A DNA stretch of 64,000 nucleotides from Limnospira fusiformis SAG 85.79 (lineage in GTDB: Bacteria > Cyanobacteriota > Cyanobacteriia > Cyanobacteriales > Microcoleaceae). The stretch is taken from the NCBI RefSeq assembly GCF_012516315.1, contig NZ_CP051185.1:4531363-4595362 (forward strand), in the 5' to 3' direction. Made by a program: the position numbers and the translations under genes. Below, piece after piece: positions 39,062 through 50,149 of the stretch. The notes beneath the pieces were generated by a model. It worked only from the letters and a program-made list of their open reading frames with translations, had not been told where the DNA came from and did no database searches. Positions within the stretch are counted from its first letter, which is position 1. Every line of letters starts with the position of its first letter.

Positions 39062-39329
39062 CCCAAAGGACCTATACTGAGAATACCGGACATCTCGTAA
39101 GTAGTTATTTATAATTATTAAGCCAAATTTACGCTCATTAATTCATTTTTTTTGCTTTATCAGTTTAATCATAATTTTATGGTAGTACAGGACACCAGAT
39201 CTCTTACTTATCTAATTTATTTATTTAGATGCGCCATTAGGAGCCATCTTCATCGGACAAACTGTATTCCAGTGATTTGTAGCTAATCATTCGGGTACAA
39301 GCCCGAAACCACTGAACATTATCTAATCA
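39062..39329. other. Unique AT-rich spacer after the subtilisin-like gene, with remains of its lost tail
   Basis: Bases 39090-39240 are AT-rich and unlike the repeat modules. Nearer the gene (about 39240-39330), the minus strand still reads pieces such as GTGATTAGATAATGTTCAG and CCGAATGATT that match the 3' end of the sister genes. The tail domain was therefore lost by frameshift and decay and not cleanly deleted. Confidence 0.55.
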
Positions 39330-42300
39330 CTAAAGTTCCTCATTCGCCCTCACTAATGCAGCACTATTAGGTTCTAATGGTTGTCGTCCGGCTTGTCCGC
39401 CATCAGCATTACGAAATACCTGATTAACCAGGGTTCGCAGGTTAGGAGCATTGCTATTTCTAGCGTGGGTAAAATTCTCAGGAGCCCCGATATCCCGTCC
39501 GCGTCGGTTCAGCAAGTCAATTTTGTCAGTACCGATTTCCAAGTCGGTAATATGGTCAGGAGCCGCTACCCTCGATTCCCCAAACTGGAACACAAAGATA
39601 TCAGCACCACGACCACCAGTGAGAATATCTTGACCGGGACCACCGTTGAGGGTGTCGTTACCAGCACCACCGATTAAAGTATCCTGACCGGGACCACCAA
39701 GGAGGCTGTCATTTCCTGGACCTCCATCTAAATAATCGTTACCTTTTCCACCGATTAAAGTATCGTGACCCGCACCACCAAGGAGGCGATCGTTTCCCGG
39801 ACCTCCATCTAAATAATCGTTACCTTTTCCACCAATTAAAGTATCATTACCTGCTAATCCATAGATGGTGTCATGACCAGGGGTTCCTCGTAATAAATCA
39901 TTGCCACGAGTACCCCTAATTGGTTCTGGTTCCGGTGTGGGTTCTGGTGTGGGTTCTGGTGTGGGTTCTGGTGTGGGTTCTGGTGTGGGTTCCGGTGTGG
40001 GTTCTGGTGTGGGTTCTGGTGTGTCAGCACCATCTACTATCAACCTGCTGATAAAGGCATCATAGTCGCCACCGCTATTGGTTTGTCCATCTAGGTCGCC
40101 CTCAGTCAACCCCGCCACATAAATCGAGCCATCACTACCAGTGGTCAGGGCATGAGCCTCGTCATTCTCACTGCTCCCCAACAGATGCGTCCAGAGTTTA
40201 GTACCATTGGGCTGATACTTGGTGATAAAGGCATCAGCACCACCACTATTGGTTTGTCCGTCTAGGTTGCCCCCAGTCCCACCCGCCACATAAATAGACC
40301 CATCACTACCGGTGGTCAGGCCATTAGCCACGTCAAAATTACTGGTTCCCAACAGGCGCGTCCAGGCTTGAGTGCCATTGGGCTGGAACTTGGTGATAAA
40401 GGCATCCCGCCCACCACTATTAGTTTGTCCATCTAGGTTGCCTTCAGTATAGCCAGCCACGTAAATCGAGCCATCACTACCAGTGGTCAGGGCATGAGCC
40501 TCGTCATCCTGACTGGTTCCCAGCAGGCGCGTCCAAGCTTGAGTGCCATTGGGCTGGAACTTGGTGATAAAGGCATCCCGCCCATTAGTTTGTCCATCTA
40601 GGTTGCCTTCAGTATAGCCAGCCACGTAAATCGAGCCATCACTACCAGTGGTCAGGGCATGAGCCTCGTCATCCTGACTGGTTCCCAGCAGGCGCGTCCA
40701 AGCTTGAGTGCCATTGGACTGGAACTTGGTGATAAAGGCATCCCGCCCACCACTATTAGTTTGTCCATCTAGGTCGCCTTCAGTATAGCCCGCCACATAA
40801 ATCGAGCCATCACTACCAGTGGTCAGGGCATAAGCATAGTCATTCTCACTGCTCCCCAACAGATGCGTCCAGAGTTTAGTACCATTGGGCTGATACTTGG
40901 TGATAAAGGCATCAGCACCACCACTATTGGTTTGTCCGTCTAGGTTGCCCATAGTCAAGCCCGCCACATAAATCGACCCATCACTACCGGTGGTCAGGGC
41001 ATGAGCCCGGTCCCCCCACGCGGTTCCCAGCAGGCGCGTCCAGGCTTTAGTACCATTGGGCTGATACTTGGTGATAAAGGCATCATCGAAGCCACTATTA
41101 GTTTTTCCGTCTAGGTTGCCCCCAGTCCAGCCCGCCACATAAATAGACCCATCCCTACCGGTGGTCAGGGCATGAGCCCAGTCATTCCCGCTGGTTCCCA
41201 GCAGGCGCGTCCAGTCTACCTCCGGGGTAAAGTCTACCTCAAGGGCAGCAGCGAGATTAATCCGATTTTTGATAATGCCATTGCGGTGGTCGGTAATTGG
41301 ATCTCCGGTGTTGATCAGTCGCTGGAGGAGTTCTTCTGAACTTTCATCGGGGAAGGCTTCACTGAGAACGGCAACTGCTCCAGCGACGTGGGGGGCTGCC
41401 ATTGAAGTACCTTCCGTGGTCAACCCTCCAACAGTAATCCAAGAACCTGGAGCGAGAAGGTCTAAAAATGCGCTACTATTGGAGTACGAGACAACGCGAT
41501 CGTAGCTGGCTTCCCGGGTGTTGCCTGATCCATCCGTATAGGATACAGTGGTGTCATAGACTGAGCCGACGGAAATGGCACTTTCAAAAGCAGCAGGATA
41601 TCCGATCGCATCCCTAAAGCTACGATTTCCAGAAGCTGCTATCGGTAGGATTCCGTTGTTCCTGGCATTGGCGATCGCTAGACCGAGACCAGTTGCATTA
41701 TCTGGCAGGGGGTTGGTATGTTTGTCCTTGCCTAAACTCATATTGATGGCAACAATATTGTAGGTATTAAGATTTTCGATTGACCAGTTGATGGCACTAA
41801 CAATGTCGTTGTCAAACATCTTCGGTTCATATTTGCGTTTTTCTTCATTCCAAACTGGTCGAGAAACATCTAGGACAGCAATTTGAGTACCAGGGGCCAC
41901 TCCAGCTACGATTGCACTGACATTGGTTCCGTGCTCATGATGAGCATCATCTTTCTTATCCTTATCATCTGGGGTAAAATCATAATAAGCAACAATTCGT
42001 CCTTGCAGTCCAGGAGCATCGGGATCAGCACCTGTATCCAGTACCGCTACAGTTGTCCCTCTTCCGGTAAAACCTGTTGCTTCGATCGCTCTGGGTTGCC
42101 CAATTAAAGGCAAACTTTCGGCTAAGGCTTTTTCATGAATTTGAGGAACGTCTACCCTTAAAACATCCGGATTTTGCAGCAATTCGATTAGGGGATCTAC
42201 CTGCTCAAATTTGGCAAAGGTAATCGGTAGATTTTCATAGTCATCGAGGATTTCTAAATCTTGGCTGAAGGGGGATAAGATGTCATCTTTCAGTTCCGAG

Positions 42301-42680
42301 AACAGGCTGGCTCGATAGTTAATTACTTCATCGCTACCAACAGACCAATTCTCTAACTCCATTTTCTCCTCAACGGCTTGCTCGATATCCCTGCTCTCAA
42401 AGGAAATCAGGAGTTCCTGTGCTTCTCCATCTATGAGAGCATCTAAGGCGTTTCCTGAAATTTTATCAGCGATCGCACTTAATCTTTCAAGGAGATCATC
42501 ATCTAAACCTCCGGCCATGGTATGATGGCCAGCTATTCCATATACTAAATCGAAATCTCCACCCAACAGAATAACATTATCAGCTTCTGTTCCGAGCACC
42601 TCATCATTCCCATTTTGCCGTAAATTTGGGGTCAAGTCATCTCCGTCTCTATCCGCTAGATTGATAGTTATATACGGCAT
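39330..42680 (-). CDS. Subtilisin-like (S8) protease with propeller and RTX repeats, tail truncated
   Basis: About 1116 residues from the ATG at 42680, which has AGGAGG 7 bases upstream; the frame opens 17 codons earlier. Order: an RTX-like N-terminal stretch, an I9-like propeptide ([17 protein letters not shown]), and the S8 domain with triad Asp (VAVLDTGAD), His ([13 protein letters not shown]) and Ser ([13 protein letters not shown]). Seven 58-residue propeller repeats, a PTPEP-repeat linker and about nine RTX nonapeptides follow. The sister genes continue for some 45 residues to [11 protein letters not shown]; this one stops at ALVRANEEL after a frameshift. All triad residues are present, so it should be active. 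The substrate is unknown. Confidence 0.92.
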   Translation of the reverse strand: MPYITINLADRDGDDLTPNLRQNGNDEVLGTEADNVILLGGDFDLVYGIAGHHTMAGGLDDDLLERLSAIADKISGNALDALIDGEAQELLISFESRDIEQAVEEKMELENWSVGSDEVINYRASLFSELKDDILSPFSQDLEILDDYENLPITFAKFEQVDPLIELLQNPDVLRVDVPQIHEKALAESLPLIGQPRAIEATGFTGRGTTVAVLDTGADPDAPGLQGRIVAYYDFTPDDKDKKDDAHHEHGTNVSAIVAGVAPGTQIAVLDVSRPVWNEEKRKYEPKMFDNDIVSAINWSIENLNTYNIVAINMSLGKDKHTNPLPDNATGLGLAIANARNNGILPIAASGNRSFRDAIGYPAAFESAISVGSVYDTTVSYTDGSGNTREASYDRVVSYSNSSAFLDLLAPGSWITVGGLTTEGTSMAAPHVAGAVAVLSEAFPDESSEELLQRLINTGDPITDHRNGIIKNRINLAAALEVDFTPEVDWTRLLGTSGNDWAHALTTGRDGSIYVAGWTGGNLDGKTNSGFDDAFITKYQPNGTKAWTRLLGTAWGDRAHALTTGSDGSIYVAGLTMGNLDGQTNSGGADAFITKYQPNGTKLWTHLLGSSENDYAYALTTGSDGSIYVAGYTEGDLDGQTNSGGRDAFITKFQSNGTQAWTRLLGTSQDDEAHALTTGSDGSIYVAGYTEGNLDGQTNGRDAFITKFQPNGTQAWTRLLGTSQDDEAHALTTGSDGSIYVAGYTEGNLDGQTNSGGRDAFITKFQPNGTQAWTRLLGTSNFDVANGLTTGSDGSIYVAGGTGGNLDGQTNSGGADAFITKYQPNGTKLWTHLLGSSENDEAHALTTGSDGSIYVAGLTEGDLDGQTNSGGDYDAFISRLIVDGADTPEPTPEPTPEPTPEPTPEPTPEPTPEPTPEPEPIRGTRGNDLLRGTPGHDTIYGLAGNDTLIGGKGNDYLDGGPGNDRLLGGAGHDTLIGGKGNDYLDGGPGNDSLLGGPGQDTLIGGAGNDTLNGGPGQDILTGGRGADIFVFQFGESRVAAPDHITDLEIGTDKIDLLNRRGRDIGAPENFTHARNSNAPNLRTLVNQVFRNADGGQAGRQPLEPNSAALVRANEEL

Positions 42681-42948
42681 AATTAACCTCCTGAATCTTT
42701 TGCTAGTCAGAAATTGCTGAACTTTTAGCAAAGTTTACCTGGTCAGTGATTGGGGAAACAGAAGCGCGTTTTACATCAAAATTGTTAATACTGTTTACCC
42801 ATAAATATTCTACTTTGTTGCCGAAATATTGTCAAGTATATAATTGTTAAAAAAGCGATCGCACTATTTCCCCACACTCTCTAAAACCCCCCCACTCATC
42901 AGCAGATTAGCCAATCATAAAAAAACTCTAAAAATCCCGATTTTTGCC

Positions 42949-43028
42949 TTGACAAATATGGGAGCTTGACTTATTATTAAATCATGGGAAACCGTGCCGA
43001 CATATATAATGGTTTTTTGAGCCTATAG
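42949..43028 (+). promoter_or_regulatory. Promoter plus leaderless mini-ORF, copy 4
   Basis: TTGACA 42949-42954, TATTAT 42972-42977, ATG 42984, common frame. It points into the 3' end of the CAP-domain gene, its ATG 106 bp from that gene's last base. Confidence 0.65.
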
Positions 43029-43032
43029 AGAA

Positions 43033-43060
43033 GTGGGGTTAAATAGCCATTCAACCCCAC
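43033..43060. terminator. Hairpin after the CAP-domain gene; also at 50093, 53961 and 57528
   Basis: GTGGGGTT and AACCCCAC form an 8-bp stem with a 12-base loop, 30 bp past the stop codon. The same hairpin follows three other cluster genes (50093-50120, 53961-53988 and 57528-57555; the first has one mismatch). No T run follows on either strand, so it may block or stabilise the 3' ends of converging transcripts more than act as a classical terminator. Confidence 0.45.
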
Positions 43061-43089
43061 CTCATCAATCGGAACTTAATTCCCCAGGA

Positions 43090-44691
43090 TTACACTACAA
43101 AGAAATCCTCAACCGGAATCTCTCCGAAACCTGGTAAATCCCCTGTATATCCAGTGATGTTGATAACTAAATCATTCGGAGCCTGAAAACCACGAACATT
43201 ATCATTAATCACTAGATAAGTGCCGCGAATATTAGGATGAGTCGCCATCACTAATGCAGCACTATTAGGTTCTAATGGTTGTCGTCCGGCTTGTCCGCCA
43301 TCAGCATTACGAAATACCTGATTAACCAGGGTTCGCAGGTTAGGAGCATTGCTATTTCTAGCGCGGGTCAAATTCTCAGGAGCCCCGATATCCCGTCCGC
43401 GTCGGTTCAGCAAGTCAATTTTATCAGTACCGATTTCCAAGTCGGTAATATGGTCAGGAGCGGCTACCCTCGATTCCCCAAACTGGAACACAAAGATATC
43501 AGCACCACGACCACCAGTGAGAATATCTTGACCGGGACCACCGTTGAGGGTGTCGTTACCAGCACCACCGATTAAAGTATCCTGACCGGGACCACCAAGG
43601 AGGCTGTCATTTCCTGGACCTCCATCTAAATAATCGTTACCTTTTCCACCGATTAAAGTATCATTACCTGCTAATCCATAGATGGTGTCATGACCAGGGG
43701 TTCCTCGTAATAAATCATTGCCACGAGTACCCCTAATTGGTTCTGGTTCGGGTGGTTCCGTTGGTGGTACGGGTATTTCCGGTGGTGTCGGTTCCGATTC
43801 TGGTGGTTCGACTACAGGTATGGGTGGTTCCGGTTCTGCGGGTGGTTCCGGTTCTGCGGGAGACCCAACTATCCAATCTTGTTGGACGTTTTCCGAATCC
43901 ACCACAACTCGATAATTGGCTGTATCTGTTTTACCGTCTCCATTCCAATCACCGGAAAAAGTTACTGTATAGGAGGTATTTGGATGAACTTCTAAGCTAT
44001 AACCCCCCGAATCCCAGGTTGTAGTGGTGAATACCTGACTATTATCGTTGGTATTAACTGCTCTAACCGTTAGTCCACCAATACCTTCACCAACTGTATA
44101 GAAGTTATCCTCAGTCACAGTATCACTATAAGCCACACCCAGAATAAAGGGTCCCCTGTCACTGGAATAAGCAAAATTCTGGGTAGTCATTACCGAATTA
44201 TAAGTCCGCCCGGTCGAGGTAAAATCTCCTTGTAGGGAAGCCAGTCCAACCTCCCGGAAATCAGCGTTCATTAAGTTCTGACGATGACCTGTAGTTGACT
44301 GAAAAAGTCTTTCATAGTTCCCCTGAACTCTCTCAGTAAAGTCAATATCTCCAGTGCTTCCTGACCAAGAAATATTTTCACCACTCATCGATCGCCCAGA
44401 AAAGGGATAACCAGCGATCTCCATACGCTCATGAGGTGTTGTACCATCAATACCATCATGAGAGAAATAGTTATCATCCAGCATAGACTGGCTGTGGGTT
44501 TCCGCCGCTGCATTCAGGTTTAGGTTGAATGCTAAAGGTTGTTTTGGTTCAGTGGTAATTGTTCCCGCAGCAATTCCTTTATTGAGATATCCATCCAGAT
44601 ATAGATTAGCTTCACCTTGAGGCGATCGCCGACCACGGTTGATCAATTCCAGCATATATTGGTCTTGAGGAGAAGGATATCTAATAGCCAT
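43090..44691 (-). CDS. CAP-domain (SCP/PR-1-like) protein with RTX repeats and shared tail
   Basis: A 533-residue protein with AAGGAG 10 bases before the ATG. Residues about 8-170 are a bacterial CAP domain. [12 protein letters not shown] starts it, [20 protein letters not shown] carries two of the four cavity residues, SGENISWSG the Glu, and [18 protein letters not shown] the last His. About 190-270 is a small beta domain with WNGDGKTD. A linker rich in P and E (about 275-320) leads to RTX repeats and the tail ending [14 protein letters not shown] proteins are secreted lipid- or protease-related factors with no single fixed activity. The RTX and tail part is almost identical to that of its neighbours. 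Confidence 0.92.
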   Translation of the reverse strand: MAIRYPSPQDQYMLELINRGRRSPQGEANLYLDGYLNKGIAAGTITTEPKQPLAFNLNLNAAAETHSQSMLDDNYFSHDGIDGTTPHERMEIAGYPFSGRSMSGENISWSGSTGDIDFTERVQGNYERLFQSTTGHRQNLMNADFREVGLASLQGDFTSTGRTYNSVMTTQNFAYSSDRGPFILGVAYSDTVTEDNFYTVGEGIGGLTVRAVNTNDNSQVFTTTTWDSGGYSLEVHPNTSYTVTFSGDWNGDGKTDTANYRVVVDSENVQQDWIVGSPAEPEPPAEPEPPIPVVEPPESEPTPPEIPVPPTEPPEPEPIRGTRGNDLLRGTPGHDTIYGLAGNDTLIGGKGNDYLDGGPGNDSLLGGPGQDTLIGGAGNDTLNGGPGQDILTGGRGADIFVFQFGESRVAAPDHITDLEIGTDKIDLLNRRGRDIGAPENLTRARNSNAPNLRTLVNQVFRNADGGQAGRQPLEPNSAALVMATHPNIRGTYLVINDNVRGFQAPNDLVINITGYTGDLPGFGEIPVEDFFVV

Positions 44692-44895
44692 GTTATTGTC
44701 ACTCCTTGTGATAGTTGTAAATGATTGATGAGCAATGATTCCCTCATCTAATTTCTATTATATTTTCCCCAAAATGGAACGTCAAGTCCGCATCCCTTCC
44801 CAAAGGCGATCGCTTCCTACTACTCTCCTGCTAATCCCCGGCAATCAACAGTTTAGGCAATCCTAAAAAAACTCTCAAAATCTGGGATTTTTCTC

Positions 44896-45017
44896 TTGAC
44901 AAATTCTATGACTTGACTTATGATTAGAGAATGGGAAACCGTGCCGACATATATATAAGGGGTTTAAGCACCCACCCCCATTTCTGGGAAGGGGTGGTGG
45001 TGAGTAGGTGGGGTTAA
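44896..45017 (+). promoter_or_regulatory. Promoter plus leaderless mini-ORF, copy 5 (extended)
   Basis: TTGACA 44896-44901, TATGAT 44919-44924, ATG 44931. The first eight codons read MGNRADIY as usual; then the frame differs and runs 28 codons to the stop at 45017. It faces the Calx-beta gene, its ATG 114 bp from that gene's last base. Confidence 0.58.
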
Positions 45018-45044
45018 AAAATCACCCCAACCCACATTATTTAA

Positions 45045-48000
45045 CTAAATCAACTCAATACTCAATCTGTACTTCGTCCGAGCGCTAACATGGGGATGTA
45101 CCCGCACATGGTAAATTCCGGGTTCAAGGTCTCGTTGGGTAATAGTTTCTGCCTGAGTATCTGGATTATTAGATTGGTCTATCAACTCACCCAGGCTACC
45201 CAACAATTGCAGGTTAGCATTTGCCACTAGGTCATCAAGGTTGATTGTGACAGTACCGGTACGATTCAGTCTGAAGCTGTAATAATCATTGACATCACGC
45301 TTTTCTGATTCAATAAAGCCGATTCGGTTCGTCCTAACGATTTCACCAGTAAGGTTGCCAAGCACAAAGGGGTTACCCAAACTATTACCCAGTTCTGGGT
45401 CATCGTCATCAAGAATAGTACCCGTAGCTTCACCCCGTTCCAACTCGGCATTTTGTGGGTCACTGAGAATTACCTTAAAGGTTTGATCCGGTTCGATTTT
45501 GGTATCTCCAATCACCGGAACTCTGATCACCCTTTCCGTTTCGCCTCGCGGGAAAATTAGCTCTCCGCTAGTTGGTTCATAGTCACTGTCAGCCACCTTA
45601 GCCGTGCCATCCTTGGTAGTATAATTAACTCTCACGATTTGGTTACTCGGACGGTCGAGAGTTACCTTAAATTCCGCAAAACTGCGACCGCGATCGCCTT
45701 CCAGTATTTGGGTGTCTGCAATGGAGATATTGGCACTAACGAGTCCATCATCATTAAGAATAGTACCCGTAGCTTCATCCCGACCCAAATCGGCATTTTC
45801 CGGTTCACTGAGAATTACTTTAAAGGTTTCATCCGGTTCGACTTCCGTATCTCCAATCACCGGAACTCTGATCACCCTTTCCGTTTGACCCCTCGCAAAA
45901 ACTAGCTCTCCGCTAGTTGGCTCATAGTCTCCATCAGCGACGGTAGCCGTGCCATCAGCCGTAGCATAATTAACTCTCACGATTTGGTTACTCGGACTGT
46001 TGAGAGTTACCTTAAATTCCGCAAAACTGCGACCGCGATCGCCTTCCAGTATTTGGGTATCTGCTATAGATATTTCTGGTACATCATCATTAAGAATAGT
46101 ACCCGTAGCTTGACCCCGACCCAACTCGGCATTTTGTGGTTCACTCAGAATTACCCTAAAGGTTTCATCCGGTTCGACTTTGGTATCTCCAAACACCGGA
46201 ACTCTGATCACCCTTTCCGTTTCCCCTCGCGGAAAAACTAACCGTCCCGTAGTTCGCTGATAGTCACGGTCAGCCACCGTAGCCGTGCCATCAGCCGTAT
46301 TATAATCCACCCTCACGATTTGGTTACTCGGACTGTTGAGAGTTACCTTAAATTCGGCAAAGCTGCGACCGCGATCGCCTTCCAGTATTTCGGTATCTGC
46401 TATAGAGATTTCTGGCACATCATCATTAAGAATAGTGCCGATCGCTTCATCCCGACCCAACTCGGCATTTTCCGGTTCACTGAGAATTACCTTAAAGGTT
46501 TCATCGGGTTCGACTTTGGTATCCCCAATCACCGGAACTCTGATCACCCTTTCCGTTTGACCCCTCGGAAAAACTAGCTGTCCGCTAGTCGGCTCATAGT
46601 CTTCATCAGCCACCGTAGCCGTGTCATCAGCCGTAGTAAAATTAACTCTCACCATTTGGTTACTCGGACGGTCAAGAGTTACCTTAAATTCCGCAAAGCT
46701 GCGACCGCGATCGCCTTCCAGTATTTGGGTATCTGCTATAGAGATTTCTGGTACATCATCATTAAGAATAGTACCCGTAGCCTGTCGATTAGCTAAAGTC
46801 ACATTTTGTGGGTTACTCAGGATTACCCTAAAGGTTTCATCCGGTTCGACTTTAGTATCTCCAATCACCGGAACTCTGATCACCCTTTCCGTTTGACCCC
46901 TCGGAAAAACTAGCTCTCCCCTAGTTCTCTCATAGTCACTGTCAGCCACGGTAGCAGTGCCATCACCGGTAGTAAAATTAACTCTCACGATTTGGTCACT
47001 AGGACGGTTGAGAGTTACCTTAAATTCCGCAAAACTGCGACCGCGATCGCCTTCCAGTATTTGGGTATCTGCTATAGACATTTCTGGCACTATAATATCA
47101 TCATTAAGAATAGTGCCGATCGCTTCATCCCGACCCAACTCGGCATTTTCCGGTTCACTGAGAATTACCTTAAAGGTTTCATCGGGTTCGACTTTGGTAT
47201 CCCCAATCACCGGAACTCTGATCACTCTTTCCGTTTGACCCCTCGGAAAAACTAGCTGTCCGCTAGTCGGCTCATAGTCTTCATCAGCCACCGTAGCCGT
47301 GCCATCAGCCGTAGTAAAATTAACTCTCACCATTTGGTTACTCGGACGGTCAAGAGTTACCTTAAATTCGGCAAAGCTGCGACCGCGATCGCCTTCCATT
47401 ATTTCGGTGTCAGAAATCGAAATTTGTGCGATATCGTCATTAATAATTGTACCCGTAGCCACTGCATTAGCTAAAGTCACATTTTGTGGGTCACTCAGGA
47501 TTACCCTAAAGGTTTCATCGGGTTCGACTTTGGTATCCCCAATCACCGGAACTCTGATCATCCTTTCCGTTTCCCCTCGCGGAAAAACTAACCGTCCCGT
47601 AGTTCGCTCATAGTCTCGGTCAGCCACCGTAGCCGTGCCATCAGCCGTAGTAAAATTTACTGTGATAATTTTGTCACTGGGACTGTTGAGAGTTACCGGA
47701 AATTCCGCAAAACTGCGACCGCGATCGCCTTCCAGTATTTCGGTATCTGCTATAGACATTTCTGGCACTATAATATCATCATCATCATCATTAAGAATAG
47801 TGCCGATCGCTTCATCCCGACCCAACTCGGCATTTTCCGGTTCACTGAGAATTACCTTAAAGGTTTCATCGGGTTCGACTTTGGTATCCCCAATCACCGG
47901 AACTCTGATCACCCTTTCCGTTTGACCCCTCGGAAAAACTAGCTGTCCGCTAGTTTCCTCATAGTCTTCATCAGCCACCGTAGCCGTGTCATCAGCCGTA

Positions 48001-49742
48001 GTAAAATTAACTCTCACCATTTGGTTACTCGGACGGTCAAGAGTTACCTTAAATTCCGCAAAGCTGCGACCGCGATCGCCTTCCAGTATTTGGGTGTCAG
48101 AAATCGAAATTTGTGCGATATCGTCATTAAGAATAGTACCCGTAGCCTGTCGATTAGCTAAAGTCACATTTTGTGGGTCACTCAGAATTACCCTAAAGGT
48201 TTCATCTGGTTCGACTTTGGTATCTCCAAACACCGGAACTCTGATCACCCTTTCCGTTTCCCCTCGCGGAAAAACTAACCGTCCGTTAGTTGGCTGATAG
48301 TCTCGGTCAGCCACGGTAGCCGTGCCATCAGCGGTAGTAAAATTAACTGTGATCATTTGGTCACTGGGACTGTTGAGAGTTACCTTAAATTCGGCAAAAC
48401 TGCGACCGCGATCGCCTTCCAGTATTTCGGTATCTGCTATAGACATTTCTGGCACATCATCATTAAGAATAGTGCCGATCGCTTCATCCCGACCCAACTC
48501 CGCATTTTCCGGTTCACTGAGAATTACCTTAAAGGTTTCATCCGGTTCGACTTTGGTATCCCCAATCACCGGAACTCTGATCACCCTTTCCGTTTGACCC
48601 CTCGGAAAAACTAGCTGTCCGCTAGTCGGCTCATAGTCTTCGTCAGCGACGGTAGCCGTGCCATCAGCCGTAGTAAAATTAACTCTCACCATTTGGTTAC
48701 TCGGACGGTCAAGAGTTACCTTAAATTCCGCAAAGCTGCGACCGCGATCGCCTTCCAGTATTTGGGTGTCAGAAATCGAAATTTGTGCGATATCGTCATT
48801 AATAATTGTACCCGTAGCCACTGCATTAGCTAAAGTCACATTTTGTGGGTCACTCAGGATTACCCTAAAGGTTTCATCGGGTTCGACTTTGGTATCCCCA
48901 ATCACCGGAACTCTGATCATCCTTTCCGTTTCGCCTCGCGGAAAAATTAACCGTCCGTTAGTTAGCTCATAATCTCCGTCAGCCACCGTAGCCGTGCCAT
49001 CAGCCGTAGTAAAATTTACTGTGATAATTTTGTCACTGGGACTGTTGAGAGTTACCGGAAATTCCGCAAAACTGCGACCGCGATCGCCTTCCAGTATTTC
49101 GGTATCTGCTATAGACATTTCCGGGAAAAAGTTGGCAGGATTATCAATGACAATATCTTCATTGGCTTCTACCTCAACCAACCCACCCAAAATCATTACT
49201 CGGTCATCTTTATTCCTCAAATAAGTTAGATCAACTTCACTCAATACCTCCCCATTCACTAACCGCATGAATAACTCTCCCTCATCCCCAGGAGAGTCAA
49301 TTTCATTTAATTGGGAGTCTATATAATGCCCGAATTCCTCCGTAATCACATTTACCAGTTGATCACTGTGAATTATCGCATCCGATAAATATACCGTACC
49401 CGTCAGAGAGTCAAAACCGCCATTAACACCATTCATTAGGTCTGATGACACTACTATCATATCTGGGAGTTGGCTACTCTTAGCTAAAGCCTCGATGATA
49501 GTTGCACCTAATTCCACATCCGTATATTCACCGAAAGCCGTTTGTAAATCTGCCTCAAAATTAGCTGAGGCGACAAACTCTGTTAATTGTTGGTTAACCT
49601 GAGTCAATGCCGCCTCGATTTCTAATGCTGCTGTCAGTGGTTTTACGGATACATCACCTATGAATCCCAGTGAGGGTAAGGGATTCAGATAGTCCGGTGG
49701 ATCTGGTACTGTCAGACCCAATATTTCGCTAGTATTTTCCAT
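45045..49742 (-). CDS. Giant Calx-beta repeat protein with EExGH and PPC domains
   Basis: A 1565-residue protein with GGGAG about 9 bases before the ATG. The N-terminal 190 residues contain [15 protein letters not shown] followed by [11 protein letters not shown], a cyanobacterial domain with E-E-x-G-H where a metallopeptidase would have H-E-x-x-H. Then come eleven Calx-beta repeats of about 112 residues (ILEGDRGRSFAEF, NFTTADGTATVAD, VPVIGDTKVEPDETF, TGTILNDD), calcium-binding beta sandwiches. The last 115 residues resemble a PPC domain (LGNSLGNPF, DYYSFRL, GIYHVRVHPH). It lacks the RTX repeats and shared tail of its neighbours. The repeats are nearly identical in DNA, so length may vary between strains. 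Confidence 0.9.
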   Translation of the reverse strand: MENTSEILGLTVPDPPDYLNPLPSLGFIGDVSVKPLTAALEIEAALTQVNQQLTEFVASANFEADLQTAFGEYTDVELGATIIEALAKSSQLPDMIVVSSDLMNGVNGGFDSLTGTVYLSDAIIHSDQLVNVITEEFGHYIDSQLNEIDSPGDEGELFMRLVNGEVLSEVDLTYLRNKDDRVMILGGLVEVEANEDIVIDNPANFFPEMSIADTEILEGDRGRSFAEFPVTLNSPSDKIITVNFTTADGTATVADGDYELTNGRLIFPRGETERMIRVPVIGDTKVEPDETFRVILSDPQNVTLANAVATGTIINDDIAQISISDTQILEGDRGRSFAEFKVTLDRPSNQMVRVNFTTADGTATVADEDYEPTSGQLVFPRGQTERVIRVPVIGDTKVEPDETFKVILSEPENAELGRDEAIGTILNDDVPEMSIADTEILEGDRGRSFAEFKVTLNSPSDQMITVNFTTADGTATVADRDYQPTNGRLVFPRGETERVIRVPVFGDTKVEPDETFRVILSDPQNVTLANRQATGTILNDDIAQISISDTQILEGDRGRSFAEFKVTLDRPSNQMVRVNFTTADDTATVADEDYEETSGQLVFPRGQTERVIRVPVIGDTKVEPDETFKVILSEPENAELGRDEAIGTILNDDDDDIIVPEMSIADTEILEGDRGRSFAEFPVTLNSPSDKIITVNFTTADGTATVADRDYERTTGRLVFPRGETERMIRVPVIGDTKVEPDETFRVILSDPQNVTLANAVATGTIINDDIAQISISDTEIMEGDRGRSFAEFKVTLDRPSNQMVRVNFTTADGTATVADEDYEPTSGQLVFPRGQTERVIRVPVIGDTKVEPDETFKVILSEPENAELGRDEAIGTILNDDIIVPEMSIADTQILEGDRGRSFAEFKVTLNRPSDQIVRVNFTTGDGTATVADSDYERTRGELVFPRGQTERVIRVPVIGDTKVEPDETFRVILSNPQNVTLANRQATGTILNDDVPEISIADTQILEGDRGRSFAEFKVTLDRPSNQMVRVNFTTADDTATVADEDYEPTSGQLVFPRGQTERVIRVPVIGDTKVEPDETFKVILSEPENAELGRDEAIGTILNDDVPEISIADTEILEGDRGRSFAEFKVTLNSPSNQIVRVDYNTADGTATVADRDYQRTTGRLVFPRGETERVIRVPVFGDTKVEPDETFRVILSEPQNAELGRGQATGTILNDDVPEISIADTQILEGDRGRSFAEFKVTLNSPSNQIVRVNYATADGTATVADGDYEPTSGELVFARGQTERVIRVPVIGDTEVEPDETFKVILSEPENADLGRDEATGTILNDDGLVSANISIADTQILEGDRGRSFAEFKVTLDRPSNQIVRVNYTTKDGTAKVADSDYEPTSGELIFPRGETERVIRVPVIGDTKIEPDQTFKVILSDPQNAELERGEATGTILDDDDPELGNSLGNPFVLGNLTGEIVRTNRIGFIESEKRDVNDYYSFRLNRTGTVTINLDDLVANANLQLLGSLGELIDQSNNPDTQAETITQRDLEPGIYHVRVHPHVSARTKYRLSIELI

Positions 49743-50008
49743 GGTGGCTTACTCCCTAGGTACATAAGGCCATAATCGTTTATGGTAGGGGCAATTCATC
49801 AATTACCCCGGTGGCAATGGTGAAATGTGACTAAATATGACGAATGCAATAAGATTGCTATATTTGCCTAGTTCTCCCCGCAATACCAATTTTATTCTAC
49901 CTCAAATATTATGTCAACTCCGAATCGGGTCAAAAAGGCGATCGCTTCCCACTGATATGCTGCTAATCCCCTGATATAAAACAGTTCTCGACTTGATCAG
50001 ATTTTCTC

Positions 50009-50088
50009 TTGACAAATCCGATGGCTTGACTTACCATTAGAGAATGGGAAACCGTGCCGACATATATAATGGTTTTTTGAGCCTATAG
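50009..50088 (+). promoter_or_regulatory. Promoter plus leaderless mini-ORF, copy 6
   Basis: TTGACA 50009-50014, TACCAT 50032-50037, ATG 50044, common frame. The -10 is weaker than in other copies, and the upstream A/T tract is replaced by other sequence. It faces the DUF4347 gene, its ATG 106 bp away. Confidence 0.58.
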
Positions 50089-50149
50089 AGAAGTGGGGTC
50101 AAATAGCCATTCAACCCCACCTCATCAATCGGAACTTAATTCCCCAGGA

